Of a stretch of 8,152 nt of DNA, positions 6,153 to 8,152 are shown piece by piece. Under the pieces are notes generated by a model that was given only the letters and a program-made list of their open reading frames with translations, was not told the DNA's origin and did not search any database. A program made the position numbers and the translations under genes. Position 1 is the first letter of the stretch; each line of letters begins with the position of its first letter. The DNA is from Geodermatophilaceae bacterium (lineage in GTDB: Bacteria > Actinomycetota > Actinomycetes > Mycobacteriales > Geodermatophilaceae), in NCBI GenBank assembly GCA_013811975.1, contig JACCUF010000134.1:1-8152 (forward strand), read 5' to 3'.

Positions 6153-7520
6153 ATGAGCCGGGTCGTCACCGCGCCCGGTCACCGAGCATCCACGTGGACC
6201 CGTGCACTGGAATCCCTCGGGGCCCACGAGCCGGCCGACCTGCTCGACCTCGGCTCCGGAGACCGCTTGGTCGTCGCCGTACCGCATCCAGACGACGAGA
6301 CCCTGGCAGTCGGCGGCACCCTGCAGCGCCTGCATATCGCCGGCGTCCGCATCGTCATGGTTCTCGTCACTGCTGGTGAGGCGTCATACGGTGACACCGG
6401 GGAGCCGGCCGCTGCCCTCGGTCGGATCCGGATCAGGGAGTTCCACGAGGCGATGAGTGCTCTTGGACTTGACGGGGTGGAGGTCCATCGGCTCGATCTC
6501 CCGGACGGGATGCTCGCTGACCACGAGCCGGCGATGGCCCAGGCGCTGACCGAGGCTCTGTGTGTGGATCCGATACAAGGGGGCGGGCGGGTTGCTGTCC
6601 TGGCCCCGTGGACGAAGGATCCGCACCCCGACCACCGGGCGGTGGGCAGGGCTGCGGGCGTGGCAGCCCGGCGCGCCGGCGCGGTTCGCTGGTCCTATCC
6701 CGTCTGGATGCGGCACGGCTTGAGCCCGGCCGATCCCGAGATCCCGTGGCCGGAGATCCGCCGGGTGGCACTGGGCCCTACCGAGCGGGAGAGCAAGCGC
6801 GCCGCGATCGAGATCTACGCCAGCCAACTCGACGGCCTGACGCCCGAAATCGGACCGGTGCTCCCGCCCTACGTCGTCGAACACTTCACCGACGGACACG
6901 AGATGCTGATCCGGCCGGCGCCCGGCGACGATGAGGTGGGCGTGCATTTCGAGGCGCTGTACGAGGGCAACGCCGACCCCTGGCAGGCGGGGCCGAGTTG
7001 GTACGAGCGGCGTAAGCGCTCGGTCCTGCTGGCCAGCCTGCCCAGTGAGCGCTACCGCTGTGCCTGGGAGCCGGGCTGCTCCTTGGGTCACCTGACCGCC
7101 GAGCTCTCCCGGCGCTGCGATCGGCTGACCGCCAGCGACATCAGCCCGAGAGCCATCGCCGGGGCTCGGCACCTGGTGGCCAGCGAGCACGTCAGGATCG
7201 ACGTGGCGCAAACGCCTGTCCAACCGCCAGATCTTGCCCCCGGAAGCTGCGACCTCGTCGTCCTGAGCGAGTTCCTCTACTACCTGCCCGACCGTACGCG
7301 TGCCGCCACGATCGAGCTTGCTGTCAAGCTGCTCTCGCCCGGCGGCCACCTCGTCACGGCCCACTGGCGCGACCACCCGGCCGACGCGCACTGCTCCGGC
7401 GAACAGGCCAACGCCGAGGTTGTCGCAGCGCTCGGGTCGAGCCTGGTCCATCACCTCGACGAGCACTTCATCCTCGACATCTCCCAGAAGACTGCCGCAC
7501 AGATCGACGAGAAGGCATGA
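6153..7520 (+). CDS. Fused PIG-L family deacetylase / NodS-like SAM-dependent methyltransferase
   Basis: A 455-residue two-domain enzyme. Residues about 1-250 are a PIG-L (LmbE-type) zinc hydrolase that removes N-acetyl groups from GlcNAc-type sugars. VVAVPHPDDETLAVGG (40-55) supplies the zinc ligands His45 and Asp48 and the general base Asp47, and KDPHPDHRAVG (155-165) supplies His161. Residues about 263-445 resemble NodS methyltransferases: FEALYEGNADPWQAGPSWYE (266-285), the SAM loop EPGCSLGHLT (306-315), ASDISPRAI (327-335) with the acidic ribose contact, LVVLSEFLYYLPD (368-380), and LLSPGGHLVTAHW (393-405). NodS N-methylates the free amine left by deacetylation, so the fusion could carry out consecutive steps on one sugar. 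ATG 6153 is chosen for the GGTGATC motif 5 bases upstream; an in-frame TTG at 6138 would add 5 residues. It overlaps the glycosyltransferase by ATGA. The domains are firm; the substrate is unknown. Confidence 0.9.
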   Translation: MSRVVTAPGHRASTWTRALESLGAHEPADLLDLGSGDRLVVAVPHPDDETLAVGGTLQRLHIAGVRIVMVLVTAGEASYGDTGEPAAALGRIRIREFHEAMSALGLDGVEVHRLDLPDGMLADHEPAMAQALTEALCVDPIQGGGRVAVLAPWTKDPHPDHRAVGRAAGVAARRAGAVRWSYPVWMRHGLSPADPEIPWPEIRRVALGPTERESKRAAIEIYASQLDGLTPEIGPVLPPYVVEHFTDGHEMLIRPAPGDDEVGVHFEALYEGNADPWQAGPSWYERRKRSVLLASLPSERYRCAWEPGCSLGHLTAELSRRCDRLTASDISPRAIAGARHLVASEHVRIDVAQTPVQPPDLAPGSCDLVVLSEFLYYLPDRTRAATIELAVKLLSPGGHLVTAHWRDHPADAHCSGEQANAEVVAALGSSLVHHLDEHFILDISQKTAAQIDEKA

Positions 7521-8152
7521 GCATTCGCGACCCCCGTCGACTCGTGGACGTCGTCGTAGTTGTGCCGGCCCGAGACGAGTCCCTCCGGATCGCGACCTGT
7601 CTGCGCAGCGTCCGGATCAGCTTGCAGCAGGCACTGACTGCCGGAGCAGTGGGACACGTGGCCGTCGCGGTCGTCGGGCACCACTGCGCCGACGACACCC
7701 TCGGCCGTGCCGACCGATCGCTGGCCGGGCTCCCACATGTGCTCGTAGCCGACGACACATCGGCGACCGTCGGCGACGCGCGCGCCCAGGGAGTCCGTGC
7801 AGCACTCGACCTCATGCCCTCTCGTCAGGGCAACGCCGCGCCGCGAGAGGTGTGGATTCTGAACACCGACGCGGATTCTGTTGTGCCCTCCACCTGGGTG
7901 ACAGACGTGCTGGCCCATGCGACAGCCGGACACCAGGCGGTCGTCGGAATGGCCCGGTTGTCTCGGGCGGGACTCGGTGCTGTTGGGCTGCACCATAATC
8001 ACGGCGCCGCAGCAGCGTACCGACGAATCATCCGCGCCGGAGTCCACGGTCGCTCACATGATCACGTCTACGGCGCCAACCTCGCGGTCCGAGCCGACGC
8101 GTATGCCGCTATCGGGGAGTTTCCGTCCGTGCGGGTCGGCGAGGATCGTGCG
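7517..8152 (+). CDS. Family 2 glycosyltransferase, 3' end missing
   Basis: Opens at ATG 7517, overlapping the preceding stop by four bases, and stays open to the right edge (212 codons seen). It has GT-A, family 2 features. VDVVVVVPARDES (10-22) is the nucleotide-binding first strand. VWILNTDADS (112-121) carries the DxD metal/sugar-nucleotide motif (Asp118, Asp120). YGANLAVRADAYAAIGEF (185-202) is the acceptor-side segment, and VGEDRA (207-212) contains the Glu-Asp expected to include the catalytic base, Asp210. No membrane segment is seen so far, unlike NodC or chitin synthases, though the C-terminus is missing. GAGAAGG lies just before the ATG, probably too close to be a good ribosome site, so coupled translation is likely. 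It probably transfers a sugar to the molecule processed by the upstream enzyme. Donor and acceptor are unknown. Confidence 0.9.
   Translation, partial: MSIRDPRRLVDVVVVVPARDESLRIATCLRSVRISLQQALTAGAVGHVAVAVVGHHCADDTLGRADRSLAGLPHVLVADDTSATVGDARAQGVRAALDLMPSRQGNAAPREVWILNTDADSVVPSTWVTDVLAHATAGHQAVVGMARLSRAGLGAVGLHHNHGAAAAYRRIIRAGVHGRSHDHVYGANLAVRADAYAAIGEFPSVRVGEDRA

Noticed and set aside
6384..7466. A 360-codon open frame on the minus strand opposite the deacetylase-methyltransferase gene
   Set aside because: It is an antisense shadow. The plus-strand frame carries complete PIG-L and methyltransferase motifs, and the antisense one carries none.
1..8152. CRISPR arrays, tRNA or rRNA genes, insertion sequences, attachment sites
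   Set aside because: I saw no regularly spaced repeats, tRNA-like cloverleaf segments, transposase motifs or terminal inverted repeats anywhere in the window.

Overview
The window is high-GC, tightly packed DNA with GTG/TTG starts, ATGA stop-start overlaps and a GTP-type PEP carboxykinase. This points to an actinobacterium (Actinomycetota). Order and genus cannot be fixed from the sequence alone. All functional calls rest on reading motifs by eye; no searches were run.

Left half, 1-4816, all on the minus strand. In transcription order it holds: pckG, GTP-dependent PEP carboxykinase (4816-2999); an MFS transporter (2884-1643); an aldose 1-epimerase-like mutarotase that overlaps the transporter stop by 4 bases (1646-660); and, after a 151-base gap, a protein joining a pterin-4a-carbinolamine dehydratase-like domain to a VOC/glyoxalase-like domain (508 to the left edge, 3' end missing). 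The transporter and mutarotase look like one translationally coupled pair, probably acting on a sugar or sugar-like solute. PckG supplies phosphoenolpyruvate for gluconeogenesis. The last gene probably has its own promoter.

Centre, 4817-5018: a 202-base divergent promoter region between pckG and the right-hand operon. It contains a 13-base palindrome just before the right-hand start, and a second copy of the 8-base half-motif on the pckG side.

Right half, 5019-8152, all on the plus strand: an acyl-CoA-dehydrogenase-like protein; a two-domain enzyme with an N-terminal PIG-L zinc deacetylase and a C-terminal NodS-like SAM methyltransferase; and a family 2 glycosyltransferase that overlaps it by ATGA and runs off the right edge. 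Deacetylase, N-methyltransferase and glycosyltransferase is the same enzyme logic as NodB, NodS and NodC of rhizobial Nod-factor synthesis, here with a PIG-L fold in place of the NodB fold and with an added acyl-CoA-dehydrogenase-fold partner. The most interesting reading is an uncharacterised pathway to an N-methylated (or otherwise N-modified) aminosugar conjugate. No stretch over 300 bases lacks a gene.
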